Source: CAZUCE01 sp964619265
Lineage (GTDB): Bacteria; Planctomycetota; UBA1135; GCA-002686595
DNA: 64,000 nt
Assembly (NCBI GenBank): GCA_964619265.1
Contig: CAZUCE010000018.1
Location: 14,487 to 78,486, forward strand
Direction of reading: 5' to 3'
Both the position numbers and the translations under genes were made by a program. Under the pieces are notes generated by a model, which saw only the letters and a list, made by a program, of their open reading frames with translations, did no database searches and was not told the DNA's origin. Of this stretch, positions 1 through 8,473 are shown piece after piece (the stretch's first letter is position 1; the number at the start of each line of letters is the position of its first letter).

Positions 1-83
1 AAGGCCAGATCCGCCGCAACCAATGCGATCAACACGAGCCCCAGCACCAGGTGCACGCCCGTGAACAGGTTTCGGCCGCTCAT
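1..83 (-). CDS. partial membrane protein following GldG (N-terminus only)
   Basis: Only the first 27 codons lie in the window; the gene runs off the left edge. The ATG at 83 overlaps the stop of the GldG-like gene as ATGA, so it is the next gene of the same operon. The visible peptide begins MSGRNLFTGVHLV and continues as one hydrophobic helix, which suggests an N-terminal membrane anchor. In Gld-type ABC operons the gene after gldG often encodes a DUF4340 protein with just such an N-terminal helix. That identity is inferred from position only. Confidence 0.6.
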   Translation of the reverse strand, partial: MSGRNLFTGVHLVLGLVLIALVAADLA

Positions 84-1834
84 ACTGTGACCTCCCCGGC
101 GCGAACGCGGGGGGCCGACCTGCGGCGCAACAGACGAACCACCCCGAGCAGCGCGACCGCGAGCAGCGAACCAGCGCTGGTCCAGAGCATCAGGCGGCGC
201 TGCTCGCCGCGGGCGTTTTCCTCAGCACGCTGGAGAGCTGCCGAGCGTTCCGCCGTCAGGGTCTGACCCGTCAGCAAGCCCTCCCGTTCGAGCTGTTCGG
301 CCAGGAGATCCCGCAGCGGCCGCGAACGCGGAACTTTGGTCCGCAGCGCCACCAGCTCTTCTTCGGCGCCAAGCCAATCGATCAAGTTGGCGAACAGAGC
401 CAGGTGCTGCGGCGGGAGCGAGCCTCCCGTGCGCGAGTCGTCGAGCCAGTCGCTGTCGCCGATCGCCAACAATCTGCCCGGCGCGGGCTCAAACGAACGC
501 TCGTCGGCTAGCTCGACTTCCCCTTCTCCGAGCGGGTCGCTTACCGGGGGAGGACCCTTCGGGAAAACTGTCGGGAACTCGCCGCGCATCTCGAACGCAA
601 GCAAGTGCTGCTCGGGATTCGCCTTCACCAGCAGCTTGGCGTACAGCATCTCGATCACCTCTGCGTCCACTTCGAGGCGATCGGGGGCGGGCACCAGATA
701 GCTTTTGCCCGAGCTATGAATCAGTTCGGTCAGCACCAAACCAGCGGGCAGATCCTGTTGAATCAGCCAGGGCGACGACCACTGGGCTAGCCACGAGGAC
801 TGCCGCCCCACGAGCGGAGAGTCCTGGGCGAAAGCCTCGCCGCGCAGCACCTGCATGAACGGGTACTTCACGCCGCCGGGCGACGCCGCATAGCGCGGAT
901 CGAACAGCAGGCCGGCCACCTGGGCCAGACCGAAGCCACGAAGCACCTCTTCCAGCCCGGTCGCAAAAGTCTCATAGGCGAGCAGCTCCGCGTCCGGTGT
1001 GACGCGCTCGGAGCACAGGCAGACCGAGCCGCCCTCGCGCAAGAACCGCTCGATCTCGTAGGCAGCGCGCGGATGCAGCTCGCGCGGCGCGACCACGAAC
1101 AGGACGTCCAGTTCGGGATCGAGGGGCAGGCCTTCAGCCAGCGAACCGACCCGCCGAATTTCGCCCAAATTGCGAGCCAGGTCCAGCGCTTGGGCGTAGC
1201 TATCGCGGCGCTCCGGCGGCGCCATCCAGCCCACCACCGTCGGGCGCGGATCGCCCAACCGATGCAGCGCAGACAGCACAGCAAACTCGAGCGACTGGGG
1301 CGTCACCTGGGGCAACACCTCTTCGCGTCCGCGCGAAGACATCACAAGGCCTAGGAAAACCTCCTGCCGCACGGTCACCGAGCCGTTCGGATCGGAGATC
1401 TCAAGCGGCTGGATCCCAAACTCGTTCACGGCGCGCAAGCGCGCTTCACTGGAGCGTCCGGGGTCGGTGTAAATCACCTCGCAACGGCCGCGCGAGCGAG
1501 CTTCCAACTCGTCGAGCTGGTCCACCAAGCGCCCTGCCGCAATTTGAGTGACCCCGTGCTCCAAATCGCGCGTAAAGAAGGCCTCGATCCGCAGGGGCGC
1601 TTCGAGCTGGTCCAGCAACTCGTCAGTCAATGGGCTCCAATCAGCCAGTCGATCCTCGCTCACGTCTAGCCGCACGGTGAGCTGGCGCCGAACCAAGCGG
1701 TTCGCGGCCACAAAGATCGCCAGCACCAAAAGGCCGGTGATCCAAGCCTGACGACGGCGCAACCCGCGCTGCCAGAACGGGGAAGACCCGGGCGGAGAAG
1801 GCCCGGGCGGAGAAGAGAGGGCCTCATCCTTCAT
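80..1834 (-). CDS. gldG: GldG-like ABC transporter auxiliary protein
   Basis: 584 residues. A membrane helix lies at about residues 28-46, a long extracytoplasmic GldG/ABC_transp_aux region follows (opening with LTVRLDVSEDRLADWSPLT), and a second helix with an Arg-rich cytoplasmic end lies near 550-575. This is the usual layout of GldG-type proteins, which work with a Gld-type ATPase and permease; in Bacteroidetes these are linked to gliding, elsewhere their substrate is unknown. The ATG at 1834 overlaps the permease stop by four bases (ATGA). The frame stays open well upstream, but that stretch is antisense to the permease and is not coding. The family call is firm, the transported substrate unknown. 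Confidence 0.85.
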   Translation of the reverse strand: MKDEALSSPPGPSPPGSSPFWQRGLRRRQAWITGLLVLAIFVAANRLVRRQLTVRLDVSEDRLADWSPLTDELLDQLEAPLRIEAFFTRDLEHGVTQIAAGRLVDQLDELEARSRGRCEVIYTDPGRSSEARLRAVNEFGIQPLEISDPNGSVTVRQEVFLGLVMSSRGREEVLPQVTPQSLEFAVLSALHRLGDPRPTVVGWMAPPERRDSYAQALDLARNLGEIRRVGSLAEGLPLDPELDVLFVVAPRELHPRAAYEIERFLREGGSVCLCSERVTPDAELLAYETFATGLEEVLRGFGLAQVAGLLFDPRYAASPGGVKYPFMQVLRGEAFAQDSPLVGRQSSWLAQWSSPWLIQQDLPAGLVLTELIHSSGKSYLVPAPDRLEVDAEVIEMLYAKLLVKANPEQHLLAFEMRGEFPTVFPKGPPPVSDPLGEGEVELADERSFEPAPGRLLAIGDSDWLDDSRTGGSLPPQHLALFANLIDWLGAEEELVALRTKVPRSRPLRDLLAEQLEREGLLTGQTLTAERSAALQRAEENARGEQRRLMLWTSAGSLLAVALLGVVRLLRRRSAPRVRAGEVTV

Positions 1835-2607
1835 CGCAGCCGGCGCGCCTCCACGCAAAGGTGCGTCAACACGCCGAAGGTCAGCGCAGCGCCGAGCAGC
1901 CACAGGACGTCGCGAAGGTCGACCACGCCGCGCGCCAAGGTGTCCAAGTAGTGGGCCTGGGGACTGACGGTGAGCGCCAGCTCGGCCACCGGACCAGGAA
2001 GGGTCGGCGCCAGCAGCCCGCCGAGCCAGCAGGCGAGCAGAACCAGCGACCCGATCAGGAAGGCCACCAGCGGATCGCCAGCCAGCGCCGAGACGAAGCC
2101 ACCAAGCGCCAGGCAAGCGGCGCCCAAGACCAAGGCTCCGAGCAAGCCGGTCAGCGCAATGCCAAAGTCCATCGGTCCAAGGCTCGCGCACAACACGCCG
2201 AGCGGCACCACCGCGACCACGATCAGGAACGAAAGCAGGGCGAAGGTCGCCAGCAGCTTGCCGAGCACCGCCGAGCCCCGTGCGAGCGGATAGCTCGACA
2301 GCAGGTCCAAGGTGCCGCTGCGGCGCTCGTCTGCCCAACTTCCCATGGAAAGCGCCGGGGCGAGAAACACCATCAAAAGCGGAAGCCAGGCAAAGACCAC
2401 ATGCAAACTCGCCACGCGCCCCGCGAAGAACGGCGGAGATTGAATGCGTCCGATCGGATAACCCGCGAAGAAAAACAGGGCGTGCAGCAGGGCACAAAAG
2501 GCAAATCCCGCCACCAACGGAATCGACGAATCGACCAGCGCGCCGAGTTCACGGCGCGCCACGGTCACCGTCGAGGCTAAAAAGCCGGGCCCCCTTTGGA
2601 TACTCAA
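1831..2607 (-). CDS. gldF: GldF-like ABC transporter permease
   Basis: About 258 residues with six hydrophobic segments, fitting an ABC-2 type permease. The segment MGSWADERRSGTLDLLSSYP is the conserved cytoplasmic loop of GldF/NosY-type permeases (typically E-rrsGTlellls.P). The proposed TTG at 2607 overlaps the ATPase stop as TTGA, matching the four-base overlaps elsewhere in the operon. No ATG exists at a sensible place; an alternative start further in would shorten the cytoplasmic N-terminus. It should form the membrane channel with the 2604-3590 ATPase. Confidence 0.8.
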   Translation of the reverse strand: MSIQRGPGFLASTVTVARRELGALVDSSIPLVAGFAFCALLHALFFFAGYPIGRIQSPPFFAGRVASLHVVFAWLPLLMVFLAPALSMGSWADERRSGTLDLLSSYPLARGSAVLGKLLATFALLSFLIVVAVVPLGVLCASLGPMDFGIALTGLLGALVLGAACLALGGFVSALAGDPLVAFLIGSLVLLACWLGGLLAPTLPGPVAELALTVSPQAHYLDTLARGVVDLRDVLWLLGAALTFGVLTHLCVEARRLR

Positions 2608-3590
2608 GGAGCTACCCCCGAGTTGGGAGCTGAGCCTTGAACGGCCTTTGCAGCACGCTCGGCAAAGACAGACTCGAGCGAGCGGCGTTCGCGGGCCAGC
2701 TCCACCAGCAAGAGCTGGCGAGCGCGGCACAGGCGATTGAGTTCGAGCGCAAAATGCTCCGGGTCTTCCGCCACCACGCGGAAGCGCCCCGGCGCAGCAT
2801 CGCTTGGCTCGGCGCTGCGCACGCCCCCCAGATCCGCAAGCGCCTCCGCGCCGGGCACCGGATGCTCCGAGCTGGCCTCAGCGACCAATTCCACCGACCA
2901 GCTCGATCCCGCGAGCGTCGTTTTGCTTCCGGTCAACTCGGCGACTTCGCCGTCGGCGACCAGTCGCCCGGCCACCAGCATGAGCGCCCGGTGACACAGG
3001 GCCTCGACTTCCGGCAAGACATGGGTCGACAGCAGCACGGTTCGTTCGGCTGCGTACTCCGCGATGCGCTCGCGAAGCCGGCGACCCTCGAGCGGGTCGA
3101 GGCCCGAGGTTGGCTCGTCGAGCAGCAACACCTCGGGCTCCCCCACCATCGCCTGGGCCAGGCCGACCCGCTGCTTGTAACCTTTGGACAGTTCGGAGAC
3201 CCGGTGCCGCTCGAAACCTTCCAGTCCGGCGCGGTCCATCGCGACCGAAATGGCAGCGGTCCGCTCGCGCCTTCCGCGCAGACCGCGCGCCCGTGCCGCA
3301 AATTCCAGGAAGCGGTCCACACGCATCGACGCGTAAAGCGGCGTGTGCTCGGGCAGATATCCAAGGGCCGCGCGGGCCTTCAGGCTCTGTTTGGGCAATT
3401 CCATGCCCGCGATCGTCACGCGGCCGCGGTCGGCGTTCGAGATGCCGGCCAGGATCCGCATCGTGGTTGATTTCCCGGCCCCGTTCGGCCCGAGGAAGCC
3501 CACGATCTCGCCCCGCTCGATCTCGAACGACACACCGCTCACCGCGGCGTGCTCTCCGTAGGAGCGATGCAAGTCCTGGACGCGAATCAT
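2604..3590 (-). CDS. gldA: GldA-like ABC transporter ATP-binding protein
   Basis: 328 residues. Walker A GPNGAGKS lies at about residues 34-41, the signature LSKGYKQ at about 134-140 and Walker B VLLLDEP near 154-160, followed by the TSGLD D-loop and the switch motif LLSTHVLPE. The C-terminal ~110 residues form the extension typical of GldA/DrrA-type ATPases. First gene of the four-gene operon (3590 down to <1). It should power the permease at 1831-2607. The substrate cannot be told from the sequence. Confidence 0.9.
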   Translation of the reverse strand: MIRVQDLHRSYGEHAAVSGVSFEIERGEIVGFLGPNGAGKSTTMRILAGISNADRGRVTIAGMELPKQSLKARAALGYLPEHTPLYASMRVDRFLEFAARARGLRGRRERTAAISVAMDRAGLEGFERHRVSELSKGYKQRVGLAQAMVGEPEVLLLDEPTSGLDPLEGRRLRERIAEYAAERTVLLSTHVLPEVEALCHRALMLVAGRLVADGEVAELTGSKTTLAGSSWSVELVAEASSEHPVPGAEALADLGGVRSAEPSDAAPGRFRVVAEDPEHFALELNRLCRARQLLLVELARERRSLESVFAERAAKAVQGSAPNSGVAP

Positions 3591-3626
3591 GGCGGGACGC
3601 TGTTCTAGCCCTGAGCCTGCCCGGGG

Positions 3627-5567
3627 TTACGCCTCGGGGTCGATGTCGAATCGCGCCAGGAAATCGTCGTTCTTGTCAACGTCGTCGAGTTTCGTCGTGA
3701 GCAGCTCCATCGCTTCGATGAAATTCATCCGAGCGAGGACTCGCCGCAGCACGGTGGTCCGGCGCAGGCGCTGGGCCGACATCAGTTTTTCTTCCTTGCG
3801 GGTTCCCGAACGCTCCACATCGATGGCCGGGAAGATGCGGCGGTCAGCCAGCTTGCGAGAGAGAACAATTTCGGCGTTGCCGGTGCCTTTGAACTCCTCG
3901 AAGATCATCTTGTCCATCTGGCTGCCGGTCTCGATCAACGTGGTGCCAAGAATCGTCAGCGAACCCGCGGTCTCGGTGTTTCGCGCCGAGCCGAAGATCA
4001 TCTTGGGACGCTCCATGGCCTTGGCGTCCAGACCGCCCGACATGGTCTTGCCGGATGTCCCGTGGGTGTGGTTGTAAGCCCGCGCGAGGCGCGTGATCGA
4101 ATCCAGCAGCAGCACGACGTCGCGGCCCATCTCGACCAGCCGCATAGCCCGCTTCCAGACCACCTCGGCGATGTCCACGTGGACCTTGGGAAGTTCGTCG
4201 TTCGTACTGACGAACACTTGCCCGTTCGTGGTGCGCTTCCACTCCGTAGCTTCCTCAGGCCGCTCGTCGACCAACAACACGAGTAGCTCCACGTCGGGGT
4301 AGTGCTCCTCCATGCCCTTCGCAATTTCCTGCATGAGCATGGTTTTGCCGCTGCGCGGCGGTGCGACGATCAGACCTCGCTGCCCGCGCCCGACCGGGCA
4401 GATCAGGTCGACCACGCGCATCGAAGTGTTCGACGTGAAATCGCCCAAAGCGTAGTGAAAATCCGGATCGATCGAGGTCAAGCGGCGGAATTCCGGCAGG
4501 TTCGCCATGTCCTTCGGCGGCGCGCCATCGACTTCGAGCACATCCATCAAGTCGTACTTGTGCTTGCCCATGCCGCGACCGACGCGGCCGCGCAGGATTG
4601 AGCCCTCGCGCAACCGGAACTTCTGGATCAAGCGCGGGCTCACGTGCACGTCTTCCTTGCGGTCGGCCAGATAACCGCGCTCTTCAACGCGAATCTTTCC
4701 GTGCCCGCCCTTGTCGGTGATCAGCAGGCCGGTGACTTCGGTCTTGGGCGCTCGCTCCGATCGCGCGCCGCCGCGCGGCCCCGCAGGCCCGTGGTTCGGC
4801 TTCGGTCCGCGTCCGCGCCGTCCGCCTTTTTCGCGAGTCGATGCAGCTCCCATGGAAGCAGCGGCGGCCTTGCCGGCCCGGCGTGAGCGTCGTTCCCCGT
4901 CGCGGGTAGCCCAGGCTCGTTTTTCCTTGGGTGAATCGTCTTCGACCGGCCCCGAGTCTTCGCGCGGATCCGCAGAGCGCGGCTCCGCCTCGCCCGGCGC
5001 CGCTCCTCGGCCGCGTCCGGAGCTGCGCGTCCGCAGCTTGGTGCGACGACTCGACCGCTTGCCGTCGTTGCGACGCCAACCGGAATCGCCGGCCTCCTCC
5101 CCGTCGCTTTTTGAGGCGGACGGCTTGTCTTCCGCTGCGGATTCGGGGCCGTCCGCTGCGGGTTCGGGCGCGTCCTTTCGCGAGCCACGCTTCTTGGAGC
5201 TGCGCTTGCGGGGACTCGGAGACTTCGCGGGGGGCTCCTCGGAACTGGCTTCGGGGGCCTCGTCACCGTCGGCTGGCTTCCGCGACCTGTGGCGGACTTT
5301 CTTGGAGACTCGCTTGCCCGAACGGGCGGGAGTTTCCTCGGCGCTGCTCTCCGTGGTGGACTCTTCGGAATTCGAATCGTCCCCACCGGAATCCGCCGAA
5401 CGCTTCGTCCTGCGCCGGGTACGCCGCGGGCGAGCTTCGTCCGCACTGGACGCGCCCTCGGAAGCAAATGCTCCGAAGGGCAGCTCGTCGGTCTTGGAAG
5501 GTTTGTCTCTCGAAGCCAAGGCTATCGGGGGAAAGCACCGGGACGAAGGAGGCCTACCGGGCCTCAT
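3627..5567 (-). CDS. rho: transcription termination factor Rho with long disordered N-terminus
   Basis: 646 residues from the ATG at 5567, against about 420 in E. coli. The C-terminal ~380 residues are canonical: a cold-shock-type RNA-binding domain near 295-340 (DVHVSPRLIQKF), P-loop APPRSGKT near 405, LLVDERPEEATEW, the Walker B region VVLLLDSITRLARAYN, and the MSGGLDAKAMERPK and FEEFKGTGN segments of the Q/R loops. Residues ~20-270 are Ser/Glu/Lys/Arg/Pro-rich low-complexity sequence and no Rho_N helical domain is evident before them. A GTG at 5654 in the same frame could add 29 residues but lacks a ribosome site; AGGG lies six bases before the chosen ATG. Rho is the hexameric RNA helicase that ends untranslated transcripts. 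Confidence 0.93.
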   Translation of the reverse strand: MRPGRPPSSRCFPPIALASRDKPSKTDELPFGAFASEGASSADEARPRRTRRRTKRSADSGGDDSNSEESTTESSAEETPARSGKRVSKKVRHRSRKPADGDEAPEASSEEPPAKSPSPRKRSSKKRGSRKDAPEPAADGPESAAEDKPSASKSDGEEAGDSGWRRNDGKRSSRRTKLRTRSSGRGRGAAPGEAEPRSADPREDSGPVEDDSPKEKRAWATRDGERRSRRAGKAAAASMGAASTREKGGRRGRGPKPNHGPAGPRGGARSERAPKTEVTGLLITDKGGHGKIRVEERGYLADRKEDVHVSPRLIQKFRLREGSILRGRVGRGMGKHKYDLMDVLEVDGAPPKDMANLPEFRRLTSIDPDFHYALGDFTSNTSMRVVDLICPVGRGQRGLIVAPPRSGKTMLMQEIAKGMEEHYPDVELLVLLVDERPEEATEWKRTTNGQVFVSTNDELPKVHVDIAEVVWKRAMRLVEMGRDVVLLLDSITRLARAYNHTHGTSGKTMSGGLDAKAMERPKMIFGSARNTETAGSLTILGTTLIETGSQMDKMIFEEFKGTGNAEIVLSRKLADRRIFPAIDVERSGTRKEEKLMSAQRLRRTTVLRRVLARMNFIEAMELLTTKLDDVDKNDDFLARFDIDPEA

Positions 5568-6263
5568 AGATCCCTGGAAGAGTGGAGGTCCCAACTCAGG
5601 GGACCGCGAGGAGGCGAACAGAACCGCAGGGGTTCTGAACGCAAGCTCCGCCACCTGGGGAGAACGATCGCTCCTCTGGCGGACGGCGTTCCGCGAGCGC
5701 CCTCAGGCGAGCCGAGTCGGCCCCCTTCAGGTGTCAGCAGAATGCCGGGGCGGGCTCGTAGAAGAGCCCTCTCGAAGTTCGCCGCCGGCTCTTGAGGTAG
5801 AAAGGCCTCGGCCTGCAGCGATCGGACGGTTTTTGCTCGAAGACGAGCGAGCGGGTGCGTTTCCGGACCCAGGCCCAAGGCCCTCGGGCCTGCGCGCGGG
5901 TGCTCGAAACTCAAGCAACCGGTCGGGCCACGTTCTGTGGATCCGGGTCGCCTCGGGGACGAGGAGTCCCGAAGTCAACGCTGTGCGACCGGTCCGCTCC
6001 TGCTGGCGCTCTCGAATCGATCGCTCGAGCAGAAGCCCAGCCGGGCGAGGGGGTCTAGTTTAGCGGAGCCCTTCGGCGGTGTTCCACCGTCGTCTCATCG
6101 TGGCGCTTCCAAGTGGACGCTGCCGTATGGATCGACACTTCCTAGTGTATCGGCCGAACGCCCGGGTGGGCACCAGACAGAATTCAAAGAAGTTTCCGGG
6201 GGGTCCGAATCACCGTTTCGAACCGGGCAGCCCGGCGCTAGCCAAACCGGCCCGATCGAAGGG
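5568..6263. other. intergenic region upstream of rho
   Basis: About 700 bases between the rho start and tRNA-Pro. Short open frames exist on both strands, but none has protein-like composition or recognisable motifs. It presumably holds the rho promoter and a long leader; I see no riboswitch or clear promoter in it. Confidence 0.5.
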
Positions 6264-6340
6264 TGGTCGGGGTGAGAGGATTTGAACCTCCGACCTCTGC
6301 AACCCGAATGCAGCGCTCTACCAAGCTGAGCCACACCCCG
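6264..6340 (-). tRNA. tRNA-Pro(CGG)
   Basis: The cloverleaf is complete. Acceptor arm CGGGGTG pairs with CACCCCG; the D arm begins GGCTCAGCTTGGTAGAGC. The anticodon stem CTGCA/TGCAG encloses loop TTCGGGT, giving anticodon CGG (decodes CCG). The T arm is GGAGG TTCAAAT CCTCT (last pair a wobble-type mismatch). Discriminator A is at 6267 and a genomically encoded CCA follows at 6264-6266. Confidence 0.95.
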
Positions 6341-6381
6341 ACATCCGATTCATCCCGTGAGGGGCGAGCCGAACAGGGCGA

Positions 6382-6409
6382 AGCGTAGCAGGGAGGACCG
6401 CTCGGTCAA
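6382..6409 (-). promoter_or_regulatory. sigma-70-like promoter for tRNA-Pro
   Basis: On the minus strand TTGACC (6404-6409) and TACGCT (6382-6387) are separated by 16 bases, close to the -35/-10 consensus. About 41 bases separate the -10 from the tRNA 5' end, a normal leader length. Read by eye only. Confidence 0.45.
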
Positions 6410-6425
6410 GGGGTCTGGCCCCAGT

Positions 6426-6468
6426 CCTTGGTGAACCGGTGCCCGCGGCCTTGGTGAACCGGCACCCG
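6426..6468. repeat. two-copy direct repeat, 23-bp period
   Basis: CCTTGGTGAACCGG is repeated with a 23-base period; the next six bases differ only at two positions (TGCCCG versus CACCCG). Function unknown; possibly a local duplication. Confidence 0.6.
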
Positions 6469-6730
6469 AGGAGGCCGGTTTCGAGATTCGCCGGTCGCCG
6501 AGCGGCCCTCGATGTGGCTCTCCCTCTCGCCTGCCGCTCCGATCCAGGCCGAAAAGCCCGAACACCGCTCCCACCCCCCCGAGGTCCAATCAGCTGCTCC
6601 GCCCTACGCGAAGCAGCCGATCCGTGGCTCTGTACCCACCACACAGGTCCCCCGGCAAAAGGCCCCACAACCCAATCCGCGCGCGGGCGCCGAACTCTGC
6701 GCGAGCGCCGGCGGCTGGGTCCGCCGGTCG

Positions 6731-8305
6731 TTACCAGCCGAGGTCGACGAACACCCCACCGCTCGACTCCGCCAACTTCTCCATCCAGGTCTTTTGGAAT
6801 TGGCCCAGAGCCAGGATGTGAACGACCACCCGCCGCAGCTCGTTGGCTTCCACCAACCCCTCGAAGATGTCGTCGGGATCGACGAACTCCCCCACCGTCG
6901 GGCGTCCGTCAGACAGGAACACGACCGTGTCCACCGCGGTTTCATAGTCGTCGCGATCGGTCGGCTTGCCCTTCTCGGTCCGCGCACCGATGGCGTACAT
7001 CAGCGCGCCAAAGGTGTTGGTCTTGCCCTTGGAAGCATCGCCACGACCAAGCCCAGCCGCTACCAGGTCCGCGGCACCGGCGGTTCCCAGGGGCTCGAGC
7101 TTGGCGACCCAGTCGATCGCCGCCGCCCGCTGGAGTGCGTTGGCTTGCACCAACTTGCCGCGCCAGGCATCGATCTCGGTCGCGAACGTCACGATGTCAA
7201 ATCGAACATTGGCATCCAGACCACCGATCGTCCGGATCAGTTCAGCCTTGACCACCTCCAAACGTGCCCAGCTCTCGAATTCCTTTCCGGCGAACGCTTC
7301 GCGGTTCACAATCAAATTCTGCATGGAACCGGAAACGTCCACCACGAATCGAATCGACCGACTGGGCGTATCGACGGCGAAAAACTCCGCCCCAGGCGAA
7401 TAGCGCTTGGCCTCCTCGGCTGCCACCTCCGCGCGGCGTTTCATCTCCGCCTCGGTCGGAACCTCGAACACGTCGCCAAAGCGCTCCCAGAACTTCTTCC
7501 AGCCCTCGAGGTCCTGCCCGAACCTTCGGCCGGTCAGGCTTTCGAGCGCCGTGCCACAGTCGGCGACCAAACGCCCCTCCTCGGCCTCCATCTGCTGGAT
7601 CAGCAGGGGAATCGATCGTTTGTCCCGCACTCGCGTGCTTGCCGCGATCGCGCTGGCCCGCACCTGCCAGACCTCGTCCCCGAAAGCGGCGAGCAAGCCC
7701 TCAAGCAACCCGGCGAAACGCCGCTCTGATAGGCCGTCCAAGATCCCAGCGCGTACCGCGGGCTCCGGATCCTCAAGCGCCGGCAACAGGTCACCCAAGC
7801 GCTCCGGAGGCAACAAGACCGCAAGACACTCGTTGGCGCGCAGCCGCAGCTCCCAATCCTTGTCGTTCGAAGCCTCGAGGACTTCCTCGAACGGCTCCTC
7901 GTCGAGCGAGTAGCCCCCGCTTGAAATGGCGCGCAACAGGCCCAAGCGAATGGGGCGTTTTTTTTCCTTGCCAAATCGTAGCCCGAGCGCGGCCTGCGGC
8001 GGCTGCGTGGAGAAGGACGAGAGCACCTCGACCGCAGCGCGCACGACCAGTGTGTCCTTGTCGGTCAACACCGGGGCCAGCGCATCCACCACAGCCGGAT
8101 CTTCGATGCCCTCCAGCGCGTGGATCATCTCGACCCGCGTTGGCGTGTCGTCGAACTTCTTGAACAGCTTCTTGAAGTCGTCGACGGTCTCGTCGAGGGC
8201 TACGGAGGTGGCTGCGGCAAGCGGGGCCAGCCAGCCCGAACAGGCGAGGGCCGAGATCAGCGCGATCCGGATGGCTCGGGAACGAACGAAGATGGGGCGG
8301 TTCAT
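6731..8305 (-). CDS. secreted HEAT-repeat plus von Willebrand A domain protein
   Basis: 524 residues with an N-terminal signal peptide (about residues 12-32). Residues ~50-230 form alpha-solenoid HEAT-type repeats (for example AVVDALAPVLTDKDTLVVRAA). A VWA domain follows from about residue 315, with the MIDAS start DVSGSM and a later FLSDGRPT, so a metal-dependent protein-protein adhesion surface is likely intact. The combination suggests an exported scaffold or ligand-binding protein. It lies downstream of the 8474-10678 gene but a strong hairpin separates them, so co-transcription is doubtful. Partner unknown. Confidence 0.85.
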   Translation of the reverse strand: MNRPIFVRSRAIRIALISALACSGWLAPLAAATSVALDETVDDFKKLFKKFDDTPTRVEMIHALEGIEDPAVVDALAPVLTDKDTLVVRAAVEVLSSFSTQPPQAALGLRFGKEKKRPIRLGLLRAISSGGYSLDEEPFEEVLEASNDKDWELRLRANECLAVLLPPERLGDLLPALEDPEPAVRAGILDGLSERRFAGLLEGLLAAFGDEVWQVRASAIAASTRVRDKRSIPLLIQQMEAEEGRLVADCGTALESLTGRRFGQDLEGWKKFWERFGDVFEVPTEAEMKRRAEVAAEEAKRYSPGAEFFAVDTPSRSIRFVVDVSGSMQNLIVNREAFAGKEFESWARLEVVKAELIRTIGGLDANVRFDIVTFATEIDAWRGKLVQANALQRAAAIDWVAKLEPLGTAGAADLVAAGLGRGDASKGKTNTFGALMYAIGARTEKGKPTDRDDYETAVDTVVFLSDGRPTVGEFVDPDDIFEGLVEANELRRVVVHILALGQFQKTWMEKLAESSGGVFVDLGW

Positions 8306-8413
8306 TTCCGTACCCTATCCATCGGCGGCCCATCGGTGACCGGATGGACATGGCTTCGGGTCGAGACAGCCGGCTCAGGCTTTCCTGCGTCTCGCCTTCG
8401 GGCCCCAGAATGC

Positions 8414-8451
8414 GAAAAGCGGCCGCCCCCCTCCGGGAACAGCCGCTTTTC
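8414..8451 (-). terminator. intrinsic terminator-like hairpin after the 8474-10678 gene
   Basis: Perfect 10-bp inverted repeat GAAAAGCGGC/GCCGCTTTTC (8414-8423 and 8442-8451) with an 18-base loop, just downstream of the 8474 stop. On the minus strand the distal arm ends CCGCTTTTC, giving a short U-run inside the stem end. Confidence 0.65.
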
Positions 8452-8473
8452 AGGTCTCTCGTTTTCGCGAGCC

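Larger units (their letters stand above)
6341..6730. other. intergenic region with a short direct repeat
   Basis: 390 bases between tRNA-Pro and the end of the HEAT/VWA gene. It contains the tRNA promoter and two near-identical copies of CCTTGGTGAACCGG plus flanks (6426-6445 and 6449-6468). No protein-like open frame is present on either strand. Confidence 0.5.

Noticed and set aside
1835..2497. Upstream extension of the GldG-like frame
   Set aside because: This stretch is antisense-frame sequence over the permease gene; the ATG at 1834 fits the ATGA overlap pattern and the first membrane helix.
6512..7729. Open 405-codon plus-strand frame
   Set aside because: It lies opposite the HEAT/VWA gene, shows no protein-like composition and matches no motif.
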